From assembly GCA_002173415.2 (NCBI GenBank), contig NHNK02000002.1:186001-250000 (forward strand): a stretch of 64,000 bases of DNA. Reading direction: 5' to 3'. Within the stretch, counting starts at the first letter, position 1. The number at the start of each line of letters is the position of its first letter. The DNA comes from Marinomonas agarivorans. Lineage in GTDB: Bacteria > Pseudomonadota > Gammaproteobacteria > Pseudomonadales > Marinomonadaceae. The translations under genes and the position numbers were made by a program. This document shows positions 54,220 through 63,086 of the stretch, one piece after another. Under the pieces are notes generated by a model. That model ran no database searches and had not been told where the DNA came from. It was given only the letters and a program-made list of their open reading frames with translations.

Positions 54220-54491
54220 ATGAATCATACACCATATAAAGTGATTGAGACCTCATTTAAAGATTATACTCAAATTACGACTATTTTTCATTGGGTAAGT
54301 GGTTTGAATAAATCCTCTCATTGCCTAGCAAGATTATACTGCTTAGTCATGCTCAGGATAGGTTAGATAAGTTGGCAGGAATTATTTCACGATTTGGAAC
54401 CAATTATAAATTAAATGATCTGGAAGGGGCTTTGGAAAAGACTGTTGATCAAAAAGATGAAGATTGGGAAAAAGCGTGGAAAGCGAAGTAG
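54220..54491 (+). pseudogene. Frameshifted immunity-like gene
   Basis: Frame one from ATG 54220 reads MNHTPYKVIETSFKDYTQIT and TIFHWVSGLNKS. Near 54310-54320 protein-like character passes to the next frame, which continues LPSKIILLSHAQDRLDKL, AGIISRFGTNYKLNDLEGAL and TVDQKDEDWEKAWKAK to TAG at 54489. Joined, they would give an acidic protein of about 90 residues, typical of immunity proteins. Left unjoined, the first frame ends at 54366. A single indel explains the pattern. Confidence 0.5.
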
Positions 54492-54497
54492 AAAGAA

Positions 54498-54953
54498 GTG
54501 AACGACGCGATGCAAGAATTTGTTCCTCAATTTAAAAGCCTAGACTCTAAAGCAAAGGTTAAAATACGTGGTAGTCTAGCGTCAGGTGTGAAACTGAATC
54601 CAAAAAAGAAATCATTAGAGGGGAAACAATTCTTATTTAATCCAAAGGACTTTGATATTGATGCCTATATTGTTAGTGAACGGCTTTTTAGAGGTGCAAA
54701 AGGTAAATCAAAATATGATATAAGAAAGGGTAGTCTAAACGGTTTTAGAAACCCTTTTGTTGCTCAACTAACATATCAGATGCGAAAGAAACTAGAGAAA
54801 ATTACAGGTAATAGAGATAGAGGTAATCAGAATAATTTTTTTATTGTCATAAGGCGTCCATTTAATGCAAAACAGAGCATAAAAGGAGATCAAAATCTAG
54901 CAAAGGAAGCAGGTTTAGACGAGTCTCATGGAAACCCATTAGAAATTGATTAG
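54498..54953 (+). CDS. Orphan nucleotidyltransferase-fold toxin-tip domain (predicted)
   Basis: The 151-residue frame starts with GTG (54498; an ATG follows at 54510) 6 bp after the preceding stop and has no Shine-Dalgarno. It carries a nucleotidyltransferase signature: RGSLASG (Gly25-Ser26) then KDFDIDAYI (Asp53-x-Asp55) and a basic middle (RLFRGAKGKSKYDIRKGSL). It lacks any secretion or repeat domain. The partner gene starts 1 bp after its stop. Together they look like a displaced toxin tip plus immunity gene from a polymorphic toxin. Toxicity and target are unproven. Confidence 0.55.
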   Translation: MNDAMQEFVPQFKSLDSKAKVKIRGSLASGVKLNPKKKSLEGKQFLFNPKDFDIDAYIVSERLFRGAKGKSKYDIRKGSLNGFRNPFVAQLTYQMRKKLEKITGNRDRGNQNNFFIVIRRPFNAKQSIKGDQNLAKEAGLDESHGNPLEID

Positions 54954-54954
54954 T

Positions 54955-55302
54955 ATGAAATTATTGCATTTTAGTTTAGAGATACAAACAGAGACTTCAG
55001 GAGAGGAATTAAGAAGAAAAATAAATGAAGCTTTTCAGATAAATCTATCCTTATATGATGGAGATATGTATGACGATGAAGAAACATGGGAATTTCGTTT
55101 ATTAGGGATGTGGATTAAGTTGTCTCACTTTATGGAGGATAATATTCGATATCTATCAGCTGAAACCAATATTGAGACATATGGAGCTATGGGAGAGTAT
55201 CTAGATATTCCTTACACAAATATAAGTGAAGAGATACTGACTTTATTGAAGGTTTATTGTCCGGAAGAACCTTGGGAAATCTCAAAGTTGGATGATGAAT
55301 GA
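54955..55302 (+). CDS. Immunity-like protein, partner of the nucleotidyltransferase tip
   Basis: The 115-residue protein is strongly acidic, with MKLLHFSLEIQTETSGEELR at the start, the SLYDGDMYDDEETWEFRLLG stretch near residue 37 and a C-terminal CPEEPWEISKLDDE. The ATG begins one base after the stop of the toxin-like gene (TAGTATG), so the two are probably translated together. Small acidic proteins in this position are usually immunity proteins. The following frame overlaps its stop by 4 bp (ATGA). Confidence 0.55.
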   Translation: MKLLHFSLEIQTETSGEELRRKINEAFQINLSLYDGDMYDDEETWEFRLLGMWIKLSHFMEDNIRYLSAETNIETYGAMGEYLDIPYTNISEEILTLLKVYCPEEPWEISKLDDE

Positions 55303-55580
55303 TTTTTGATATGGAGGTTTTTCTCCCTCTCAATGATTCAGGTATAATCAATATCATAACGCAGGAAATGACCAATGAAATCAGGAGTGAGTTCCCGGAT
55401 TCATTTGAAAAGCAGACAAAAGCTTATTGGGAGAGAATTAATGGCCCATGGGTAGATAATGCTATTAGCAGTGGGGTAGACATAAGATTCATTCAAGACC
55501 CCAGACTAAAGCGAATGCGTAGGTGTATTTACAAAACAGTAGTTGTTTTTTGGTTTAATGGGGCAAGCAGCCTGATTTAA
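55299..55580 (+). CDS. Hypothetical protein or toxin-tip fragment, 93 aa
   Basis: The frame overlaps the preceding stop as ATGA. Its centre reads SEFPDSFEKQTKAYWERING followed by PWVDNAISSGVDIRFIQDPR, well formed and possibly from a larger toxin domain, while the last ~20 residues (YKTVVVFWFNGASSLI) look less natural, as after a frameshift. It may be a further eroded tip of the array. The next gene, a chemoreceptor, starts 20 bp later with GAGG upstream. Confidence 0.4.
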   Translation: MIFDMEVFLPLNDSGIINIITQEMTNEIRSEFPDSFEKQTKAYWERINGPWVDNAISSGVDIRFIQDPRLKRMRRCIYKTVVVFWFNGASSLI

Positions 55581-55600
55581 GTAGTAAAGAGGATAAATAG

Positions 55601-57580
55601 ATGTCTTTATCTGTTGTGCAAAGAGTGCTAGTGGGTTTTGGTATATTGCTGCTTTTGCTAATTGCAGTAGCTGTTTCGGGGTTCTCTGGGATTAATAAAG
55701 TGAAAGAAAGCTTAAACTTTATTACAGGAGACATTACTACGGTTGTTGAGAAAAGTAATGAAATTGATCATATACTTTTATACTCAGATACCTTGTTACT
55801 AGAACACCTTATCACTGATGAAAAAGCGAAACTTGATAATCTTGAAGCTGCTATTCGAGAGCAAAAAGAAAAGTTTTATCAGGTTGAGTCAGAATTATCT
55901 GCTTTGGTTGCTGATAATGAAGCGATGTCCGAGTCACTTAAAACGCTCTTAGCTGAAGCGAATACCTTATATGACGTAGCAGATAAAGCTATGAAGAACC
56001 ATAGAGACGAATTATTCTTTCGAGACATGGTTTATGAACAAAAATTTGATCTTAAAGACTCAGTCTTATTTGCTGTTGAAGACTTAACTGCATTAGAAGA
56101 AGACGACTTTAACGACCAATCGATTAAATTTGCAGCCTCTTACATCAAAAGTCAAATCGTCAGCATTCAAGAAACCGTTAATGACTACTTTGATCAGACT
56201 CAATCATCAGATCTAGTCGATCTAAAAAATCTAATGCGTTCCAACGTGCAAGGTACAAAGGATAAGTTAGGTCAGTTAAATGATGGCAGCATTGTTGAAA
56301 TTATTTCAGAAGTTGAATTTCATCTTTTAGATGAAGAAGGCGTTATCAATGGCTTTATGATGTATTTAGTTGCTCAAGAAGAAGCAAAACGATTTGCAAG
56401 TAGTATTGCCGATGTTACTAAAAATATTAATCAATCATTAAGTACCATCTTAGGCAGTGCCGCAGAACTACGTCAAGAAGCATTGAAAGAAGCAAATGGC
56501 GCAGCGACTTTTTCACAAGTTTTGTCGAGCATTGTTGTATTAGTTTCCATTGTAATTGCCTTCCTTGTTGCGACTATTGTCAGTCGTAGTATTCGCAATC
56601 CTCTTTCTAAAATTATGAAGGTGCTTGGCGGCCTTGCTCAAGGTGATTTTACGTTACGAGCAAACATAAAAAGCAAGGATGAGTTTGGCGAGCTTTCAAA
56701 TTGGGTAAATGATCTCGCGGCTAAATTAGAAAGCGTCATAGTTGATATCAGAGCAACATCCGATAAGGTGTCTGGTTCTGCAAAAGAAGGTGTTGAAGTC
56801 GCTGGAAAATCGAAAGATGTGATGAGTTCTCAAGCGGATATGACGAGCAGTGTCGCTTCTGCTATGACAGAAATGGCTGCCACTGTTCATCAAGTTGCCC
56901 ATAGTGCTGAAACAACATTACAACAAGTGCAATCTGTTGGCGCGAAAGCCTCTGAAAACAGAACTCAAATGGATAGCAATATTGTTACTATCGAAAGCCT
57001 AGTTAAGGACATAGAAAATGCCGCTGAAGTGGTTCATGAACTAGACAACTATTCTCAAGACATAGGAACGATTTTAGAAGTTATTCAAAATATTGCTGAT
57101 CAGACCAACTTGTTGGCTTTAAATGCTGCTATTGAAGCCGCTAGAGCTGGAGAACAAGGGCGTGGTTTTGCGGTAGTTGCTGACGAAGTTCGTACCTTAG
57201 CAACCAAAACACACAGTTCAACCGAAGAGATTCAAAATGTTATAACTCAGCTACAACAGAGTGTTAAGCAGACAGTTGTTAGTATGGATACCAGTAAGAA
57301 ACGTGCTTATGAGAGTGTAAGCCAATCTCAAGGGGTTGGTAGTTCATTACAAGAAATGCAAAAAGCCGTAGGTGAAATTCGTGACTTAAGTACACAAATT
57401 GCAACAGCGGCGGAAGAGCAATCAGCAGTAGCACAAGAAATCAGTGCTAACGTTCATGATATCGCATCTATGTCTGAAAATGCATCGAATATGGCAGACC
57501 AAACAGCGAGTGAAAGCGAAGGTTTAGCAGATTTAGCTGAACGTCAACGTTTGCTACTGAGCCAATTTAAGGTATCTTGA
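55601..57580 (+). CDS. Methyl-accepting chemotaxis protein
   Basis: The 659-residue receptor has a first membrane helix at about residues 8-28, a helical periplasmic sensor of about 275 residues, a second membrane helix near 305-327 ([19 protein letters not shown]), a HAMP domain ([23 protein letters not shown]) and a signalling domain with the tip [22 protein letters not shown] near 495. There is no C-terminal NWETF-like CheR tether. The ligand is unknown. Its start lies 20 bp after the decayed toxin region, with GAGG in front. Confidence 0.95.
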   Translation: MSLSVVQRVLVGFGILLLLLIAVAVSGFSGINKVKESLNFITGDITTVVEKSNEIDHILLYSDTLLLEHLITDEKAKLDNLEAAIREQKEKFYQVESELSALVADNEAMSESLKTLLAEANTLYDVADKAMKNHRDELFFRDMVYEQKFDLKDSVLFAVEDLTALEEDDFNDQSIKFAASYIKSQIVSIQETVNDYFDQTQSSDLVDLKNLMRSNVQGTKDKLGQLNDGSIVEIISEVEFHLLDEEGVINGFMMYLVAQEEAKRFASSIADVTKNINQSLSTILGSAAELRQEALKEANGAATFSQVLSSIVVLVSIVIAFLVATIVSRSIRNPLSKIMKVLGGLAQGDFTLRANIKSKDEFGELSNWVNDLAAKLESVIVDIRATSDKVSGSAKEGVEVAGKSKDVMSSQADMTSSVASAMTEMAATVHQVAHSAETTLQQVQSVGAKASENRTQMDSNIVTIESLVKDIENAAEVVHELDNYSQDIGTILEVIQNIADQTNLLALNAAIEAARAGEQGRGFAVVADEVRTLATKTHSSTEEIQNVITQLQQSVKQTVVSMDTSKKRAYESVSQSQGVGSSLQEMQKAVGEIRDLSTQIATAAEEQSAVAQEISANVHDIASMSENASNMADQTASESEGLADLAERQRLLLSQFKVS

Positions 57581-57609
57581 TAGGCGTTTAAACATTTAGG
57601 AGATTCGTT

Positions 57610-58092
57610 TTGTCTATTCAAGTAGGTGATATGTTGCCAGTGGGCCAATTTCAAGTGATGAATGAAAATGGGCCCCAGACTGTTGATACAAATGACTTTT
57701 TCTCGAATAAGAAGGTTATTTTATTTGCGGTTCCTGGTGCATTTACACCAACATGCAGTGCCAGTCATTTACCGGGTTATGTTACACACTATGAGGCCTT
57801 CAAAGAGAAAGGAATTGATGAAGTTGTTTGTCTGTCCGTTAACGATGTTTTTGTTATGGACGCTTGGGGGCAATCCCAAGGAGCTGATCAAATAGTCATG
57901 GCAGCTGATGGTTTAGCTGAGTTAACACTTTCTATGGGATTAGAGTTGGATATTTCTACTGCTAAGCTAGGTGTGCGTAGTCGCCGATATGCCATGTTAG
58001 TTGAGAATGGTATTGTAAGAGAGCTCTGGGAAGAGGAGCCCGGCGAGTTTAGTGTTAGTTCTGCTGAATACGTTTTAAGCCACTTGGCATAA
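57610..58092 (+). CDS. Peroxiredoxin (Prx5-type)
   Basis: The 160-residue thiol peroxidase reduces peroxides through Cys49 in VPGAFTPTCSASHLPGY, the Prx5 signature. VNDVFVMDAWGQSQ near 80 and the conserved Arg of GVRSRRYAMLV near 125 are in place. No glutaredoxin domain is fused. The start is TTG, supported by AGGAG with a 7-bp gap and by the family N-terminus. A terminator follows closely. Confidence 0.93.
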   Translation: MSIQVGDMLPVGQFQVMNENGPQTVDTNDFFSNKKVILFAVPGAFTPTCSASHLPGYVTHYEAFKEKGIDEVVCLSVNDVFVMDAWGQSQGADQIVMAADGLAELTLSMGLELDISTAKLGVRSRRYAMLVENGIVRELWEEEPGEFSVSSAEYVLSHLA

Positions 58093-58095
58093 ATG

Positions 58096-58121
58096 AAAAA
58101 GTCGCTTTTGCGGCTTTTTTT
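58096..58121 (+). terminator. Terminator of the peroxiredoxin gene
   Basis: AAAGTCGC and GCGGCTTT pair (one G-U) around TTTT and are followed by a T-run. Confidence 0.9.
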
Positions 58122-58193
58122 ATGCTTTACTGATTTTAGAGTCGAGAGGAGTTAGGGTAGACAAACTTAGTGATAACTTTCTATCTTAGCTCC

Positions 58194-58221
58194 TTTCAAT
58201 AAAAGCATTTCAATAAAAGTA
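58194..58221. repeat. 14-bp tandem duplication upstream of ppnN
   Basis: TTTCAATAAAAGCA is followed by TTTCAATAAAAGTA, 31 bp before the ppnN start. Confidence 0.85.
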
Positions 58222-58251
58222 AGTTGGATACGGTTATTTAAAGGAAAAACT

Positions 58252-59625
58252 ATGTCACTTGGAAATCGGGTTGATGCCTTAGTTGCTCCCAAAGGCGCAT
58301 TAGAAATTCTCTCTCAAGATGAGATTGCACGTTTATCAGAAGATTCTGGGCAACTGCATGAGCTGTTCCGTCGGTGTGCTTTAGCTATTTTAAATTGTGG
58401 TAGTGACTCCGATGATCCCCAAGCTATTCTGAATGAATTTCGTGATTTCAATATAGAAATTATTCAACAGGAAAGGGGAGTAAAGTTACGTCTTACTAAT
58501 GCCCCGAGTAGCGCTTTTGTAGATGGAAAAATGATTCGTAGTGTTAGGGAAATGCTGTTTAGTGTTTTGCGCGACATTGTTTTTACCTACCACGAGTACG
58601 ATTTAGAAAAAAGTCTCGATAGTGCGCCGTCTAATAAAATTACCAATGTGGTTTTCCAATTATTACGTAACGCTAATGTGTTCAGACGTAATCCTGAATT
58701 AGATTTAGTCGTATGTTGGGGAGGGCACTCCATTGCAAGGCATGAGTATGAATATACAAAGCATGTTGGTCATGAACTTGGTCTAAGAGATTTAAATATC
58801 TGTACAGGTTGTGGGCCAGGGGCAATGAAAGGGCCTATGAAAGGTGCTGCGATAGCTCATGCCAAGCAACGTATTCAAAATGGTGTTTACCTCGGTTTGA
58901 CTGAACCTGGAATTATTGCCGCAGAATCTCCAAACCCCATAGTTAACCAGCTTGTTATCATGCCAGATATTGAAAAACGCCTAGAAGCCTTTGTGAGAAC
59001 GGGTCATGGGATTATTGTGTTTCCTGGGGGCGCTGGAACGGCCGAAGAAATTCTATATCTTTTAGGGATTTTATTGCATCCAGCTAATGACGATATTGAT
59101 TATCCTTTAATTTTCACAGGCCCAAGTGCGAGCGCAGCGTATTTTGAACAAATTGATGATTTTATCGGTTCTGTATTGGGTGAAAAAGCGCAGAGTAAAT
59201 ATGAAATTATCATTGATGATGCCGCAGCGGTTGCAAAAACAATGCAAGAAAAAATGCGCACGGTGAAGCGTTATCGAAAAGAGCATCATGATGCTTTTTA
59301 CTTTAATTGGAAGTTGCATATACCAGAAGAGTTCCAACACCCATTTGAGCCAACCCACGAAAAAATGGCAGCACTTAATTTACATTTTGAGCAGGATGTT
59401 CACCTACTAGCAGCCGATTTGCGAAGAGCGTTTTCGTCTATTGTTGCTGGTAACGTGAAAGCACAAGGCGTTGCTTATATAAAAGAACATGGTCCATTTA
59501 AAATTCATGGGGATAAGGCTTTGTTAGCTAAACTTGATAAGTTGTTAACAGCGTTTGTTGAACAGCAACGAATGAAGTTACCTGGTAGTGTCTATACGCC
59601 TTGTTATGAAGTAATTACAGATTAA
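58252..59625 (+). CDS. ppnN: Nucleotide 5'-monophosphate nucleosidase PpnN (YgdH)
   Basis: PpnN cleaves nucleoside monophosphates into base and ribose 5-phosphate and in E. coli is controlled by (p)ppGpp. The 457-residue protein has an N-terminal YgdH-specific domain, the LOG-like core with VCWGGHSIARHEYEYTKHVG near 157, TGCGPGAMKGPMKGA near 188 and the FPGGAGTAEEI motif near 260, and a C-terminal DUF3412 domain. AAGGAAA precedes the ATG. Confidence 0.95.
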   Translation: MSLGNRVDALVAPKGALEILSQDEIARLSEDSGQLHELFRRCALAILNCGSDSDDPQAILNEFRDFNIEIIQQERGVKLRLTNAPSSAFVDGKMIRSVREMLFSVLRDIVFTYHEYDLEKSLDSAPSNKITNVVFQLLRNANVFRRNPELDLVVCWGGHSIARHEYEYTKHVGHELGLRDLNICTGCGPGAMKGPMKGAAIAHAKQRIQNGVYLGLTEPGIIAAESPNPIVNQLVIMPDIEKRLEAFVRTGHGIIVFPGGAGTAEEILYLLGILLHPANDDIDYPLIFTGPSASAAYFEQIDDFIGSVLGEKAQSKYEIIIDDAAAVAKTMQEKMRTVKRYRKEHHDAFYFNWKLHIPEEFQHPFEPTHEKMAALNLHFEQDVHLLAADLRRAFSSIVAGNVKAQGVAYIKEHGPFKIHGDKALLAKLDKLLTAFVEQQRMKLPGSVYTPCYEVITD

Positions 59626-59699
59626 TCAGTTAAGAAGACTAACTTGTCTAAACGTTAATACTAACGATTTTTTAGACAAGTTAGTAAAGTTGATGTGTT

Positions 59700-60509
59700 T
59701 TATAGATTTTCTTTGATGTAGTCTGCATGCTGATAAATAAGCTGGCCTGATATAGAGGCCTTAGGCGATACTTCAGGTAAACAATGGATATCATACCAAT
59801 CAGCCTCTATGATCTCTCCAGGTGCTGGCGTAATTTCTCCTGACTCGTATTCGGCAAAAAAACCTGCCATTAATTGGTGGGGGAAGGACCAAGGCTGGCT
59901 TGAATAATAACGGATATTTTTTATTTTTAACCCGACTTCTTCATAGACTTCTCTTTCTACCGCTTGCTCAAGGGTTTCTCCAGCCTCGACAAAACCTGCA
60001 ATATTTGAAAAGCGTGTTTGAGTCGTTGTGCCTCGTGCCAGTAAGAGTTGTTTTCCCTTTCGGATGGAAACGATGATGCAAGGCGATATTCGTGGATAGC
60101 TGCGGTGATGGCAATTACTACAGATTTTTGTGTGTTCTCTGTCATGCTTATTGGCCAATGGATGACCACAGCGCGAACAGAACTGATGGTCCGCATCCCA
60201 AGTTGCCAATTGTCGAGCACGGCTCAGCAAGGCGTAATGCTCATGATCTTGCGCCAGCAGAATGTCCCTTAATGGCGTATCAATAAAGCCTTTTGGCATC
60301 TTGCTAAGACGACAAACGAACACATCTTTGCCGTACCACTGGCCGCAATAAATAGATTGTGTTTCTGGTGTGGGTTGAAAGTCGGTGATCTGGTGTTTGA
60401 ATAATAGAGAGCCATGTGATTCTAGTGTTAATACATTTCCTTTATACATAAGCAAAAAAATAGCTTCTGGGTGAGGAATAGGATGAGAATTAACACCAAT
60501 TTGTAACAT
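59700..60509 (-). CDS. nudC: NAD+ diphosphatase / mRNA deNADding enzyme NudC
   Basis: NudC splits NADH and NAD+ and removes NAD caps from RNA. The 269 residues show a zinc ribbon (Cys111, Cys114, Cys130, Cys133), the Nudix box starting at Gly172 (GFVEAGETLEQAVEREVYEEVG) and the specificity motif SQPWSFPHQLM at 204-214, where the usual SQPWPFPxS is slightly altered. The zinc-finger and fold order match E. coli NudC. Confidence 0.95.
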   Translation of the reverse strand: MLQIGVNSHPIPHPEAIFLLMYKGNVLTLESHGSLLFKHQITDFQPTPETQSIYCGQWYGKDVFVCRLSKMPKGFIDTPLRDILLAQDHEHYALLSRARQLATWDADHQFCSRCGHPLANKHDREHTKICSNCHHRSYPRISPCIIVSIRKGKQLLLARGTTTQTRFSNIAGFVEAGETLEQAVEREVYEEVGLKIKNIRYYSSQPWSFPHQLMAGFFAEYESGEITPAPGEIIEADWYDIHCLPEVSPKASISGQLIYQHADYIKENL

Positions 60510-60596
60510 AGAAACTCGCTATAATACGGAGCTGATAAAAACAGCTCCATGACTTATCAGTAAATCAAAACTATGAGTGGTCAACTATAGTTTCTT

Positions 60597-61622
60597 TTAA
60601 GTCCAGTCTAAAATGACTTTGCCTGATTTACCAGAGGCCATCGTATCAAAACCTTTCTGAAAATGATCTACTGGAAACTGATGAGTAATAATTGGACTTA
60701 TATCTAAACCTGATTGCAGCATAGCAACCATTTTATACCAAGTTTCATACATCTCACGGCCGTAAATGCCTTTGATTTGTAAGCCTTTAAAAATAACATG
60801 GTTCCAATTAATAACAGTATTTTTTGCTGGAATACCTAGCATGGCAATCTTTCCACCATGGTTCATTACTTCTAACATGGAAACAAATGCTTGGCTATTA
60901 CCTGACATTTCTAAACCCACATCAAACCCTTCAGCCATATTTAGTTCACTCATCACCTCTGGCAAATTTTCTTTGCTGACATTAACAGTTCGTGTCGCTC
61001 CCATGGATTGAGCAAGAGATAGTCGATAGTCGTTAATATCTGTGATAACAATATTGCGGGCTCCGACATGTCGACAAATCGCAGCAGTCATCGCGCCAAT
61101 AGGGCCTGCGCCAGTAATCAGAACATCCTCGCCAACCAAATCAAATGATAAAGCTGTGTGTACAGCATTACCAAAAGGGTCAAATATAGCCGCTAATTCA
61201 TCACTAATCGAATCTGGAATCTTGAATGCATTACTGGCTGGAATGGCAAGGTATTCAGCAAACGCACCAGATCGATTAACACCCACACCTAAGGTTTCCC
61301 GACATAAATGTCGCTGTCCTGCACGACAATTTCGACAGTGGCCACATGTTAAATGGCCTTCACCCGAAACCCTGTCACCAATGGCAAAACCTGAGACCTC
61401 CGCACCAATTGCAACTACTTCTCCAACAAATTCATGGCCAACTACCATAGGCACAGGAATGGTTTCTTGCGCCCATTCATCCCAATGATAAATATGCATA
61501 TCCGTTCCACAAATGGCAGTTTTTTTAATCTTTATTAGTACATCATTATGACCGTAATTGGGTTTATCTTGTTCATGTAGCCAAATACCAGTAGAAGGTT
61601 TTAATTTGGTTAACGTTTTCAT
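60597..61622 (-). CDS. tdh: L-threonine 3-dehydrogenase
   Basis: Tdh oxidises threonine to 2-amino-3-oxobutyrate, which Kbl then cleaves. The 341-residue zinc dehydrogenase has Cys38 (AICGTD), the GHE pair (His63, Glu64), the structural zinc set Cys93/96/99/107 and a Rossmann [10 protein letters not shown] near 170. It begins 3 bp after the kbl stop, with GGAGC inside the kbl end as ribosome site, so the two are one operon. Confidence 0.97.
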   Translation of the reverse strand: MKTLTKLKPSTGIWLHEQDKPNYGHNDVLIKIKKTAICGTDMHIYHWDEWAQETIPVPMVVGHEFVGEVVAIGAEVSGFAIGDRVSGEGHLTCGHCRNCRAGQRHLCRETLGVGVNRSGAFAEYLAIPASNAFKIPDSISDELAAIFDPFGNAVHTALSFDLVGEDVLITGAGPIGAMTAAICRHVGARNIVITDINDYRLSLAQSMGATRTVNVSKENLPEVMSELNMAEGFDVGLEMSGNSQAFVSMLEVMNHGGKIAMLGIPAKNTVINWNHVIFKGLQIKGIYGREMYETWYKMVAMLQSGLDISPIITHQFPVDHFQKGFDTMASGKSGKVILDWT

Positions 61623-61625
61623 GTT

Positions 61626-62828
61626 TTACGCTCCAATAATATTCAACTGACGGCCCACATGAGCAAAAGCATCTATTGCTTTATCCAATTCTTCTCTAGT
61701 GAGAGACGCAGACATCTGAGTTCGTATTCTTGCTTGATTTAGTGGTACGACAGGATACGAAAAACCAGTGACATAAACGCCAGCTTTATGTAATTTTTCC
61801 GCCATTTTTTCAGCTAAAACGGCATCACCCAGCATAATTGGAATAATAGGGTGGTTGCCTTCTTTCAAGGTAAATCCAAGTTCGGTCATTTTTTGTCTAA
61901 AATAGCGTGCATTGTCTTTGAGCTGGTTTTGCAAAGACTTATCTTGTTGAATGAAATCAAGGATATAAAGGCTAGTTGATGCAATTACCGGCGCTAATGA
62001 GTTAGAAAACAAATATGGACGTGAGCGTTGGCGTAGCCAAGCAATAATTTCTTTAGAGGCACTGGTGTAGCCGCCAGAAGCGCCACCTAATGCTTTACCT
62101 AGAGTTCCCGTAATAATGTCAACTCGTCCCATAACATCGCAATATTCGTGAGTTCCACGGCCATTTTCACCTAAGAATCCAACGGCATGAGAATCGTCCA
62201 CCATAAGAAGAGCATCGTACTTATCTGCGAGATCACAGATAGCCTTCAAATTGGCTATTGTACCATCCATAGAGAAAACACCATCGGTAACAATTAAACT
62301 GGTTTTAACGCCTAGTTGTTTTGCTTCGATAAGTTTGGCTTCTAAATCATTCATATCGTTATTTTGGTAGCGAAAACGCTTTGCTTTACAAAGACGAACG
62401 CCATCGATAATGCTGGCATGATTTAACGCATCGCTGATAATAGCGTCGTTTTCATCGAGTAGGGTCTCAAAGAGACCTGTATTGGCATCAAAGCAGGAAG
62501 AGTAGAGGATAGTGTCTTCCATACCAAGAAAAGTACTTAGCCTTGATTCTAACTTCTGATGAACAGTTTGGGTCCCACAAATGAAACGGACAGAGGCCAT
62601 ACCATAACCATAAAGCTCCAGTGCTTGATGTGCTTGTTCGATTACCTTGGTGTTGTTTGCTAACCCTAAGTAATTGTTTGCACATAGGTTAATGAGAGTC
62701 GTGTCGCTATCGTCGGTAATTCGACCTGCTTGAGAAGACGATAACGCTCTTTCGGTTTTATAAAGCCCTTGTGTTTTCAACTCATCGAGTTGTTGGGCTA
62801 AGCCACTTAAAAAATCTTGCTTGCTCAT
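61626..62828 (-). CDS. kbl: Glycine C-acetyltransferase (2-amino-3-ketobutyrate CoA ligase)
   Basis: Kbl converts 2-amino-3-oxobutyrate and CoA to glycine and acetyl-CoA. The 400-residue PLP enzyme has [11 protein letters not shown] near 45, the [10 protein letters not shown] and [11 protein letters not shown] blocks and the Schiff-base lysine in [15 protein letters not shown] near 245. The ATG at 62828 has GAGG about 9 bp upstream; the ATG five codons earlier overlaps that site. Threonine degradation operon kbl-tdh. Confidence 0.97.
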   Translation of the reverse strand: MSKQDFLSGLAQQLDELKTQGLYKTERALSSSQAGRITDDSDTTLINLCANNYLGLANNTKVIEQAHQALELYGYGMASVRFICGTQTVHQKLESRLSTFLGMEDTILYSSCFDANTGLFETLLDENDAIISDALNHASIIDGVRLCKAKRFRYQNNDMNDLEAKLIEAKQLGVKTSLIVTDGVFSMDGTIANLKAICDLADKYDALLMVDDSHAVGFLGENGRGTHEYCDVMGRVDIITGTLGKALGGASGGYTSASKEIIAWLRQRSRPYLFSNSLAPVIASTSLYILDFIQQDKSLQNQLKDNARYFRQKMTELGFTLKEGNHPIIPIMLGDAVLAEKMAEKLHKAGVYVTGFSYPVVPLNQARIRTQMSASLTREELDKAIDAFAHVGRQLNIIGA

Positions 62829-63086
62829 GATGATCATCCTCACAACGAATAATTTTATTCTAGTCAGTTTAATTCCCAGTCTGATAGAGCACTAGGTGCA
62901 GTAATGGTCAAAAACAGGCATAACAGTTTCATTATGACTAATAAACTATGACTAAGAAATTGCAACAAAGGTATGATAGAACACACAGTCCCAAATCCGT
63001 AGAATGTGTATGTCTCGTTGTTAGGCATCATGTTTTTGAATAAAAGTATGCCTTAGTAGTCATTTTAAATAGTAGAGTTTATTCTT

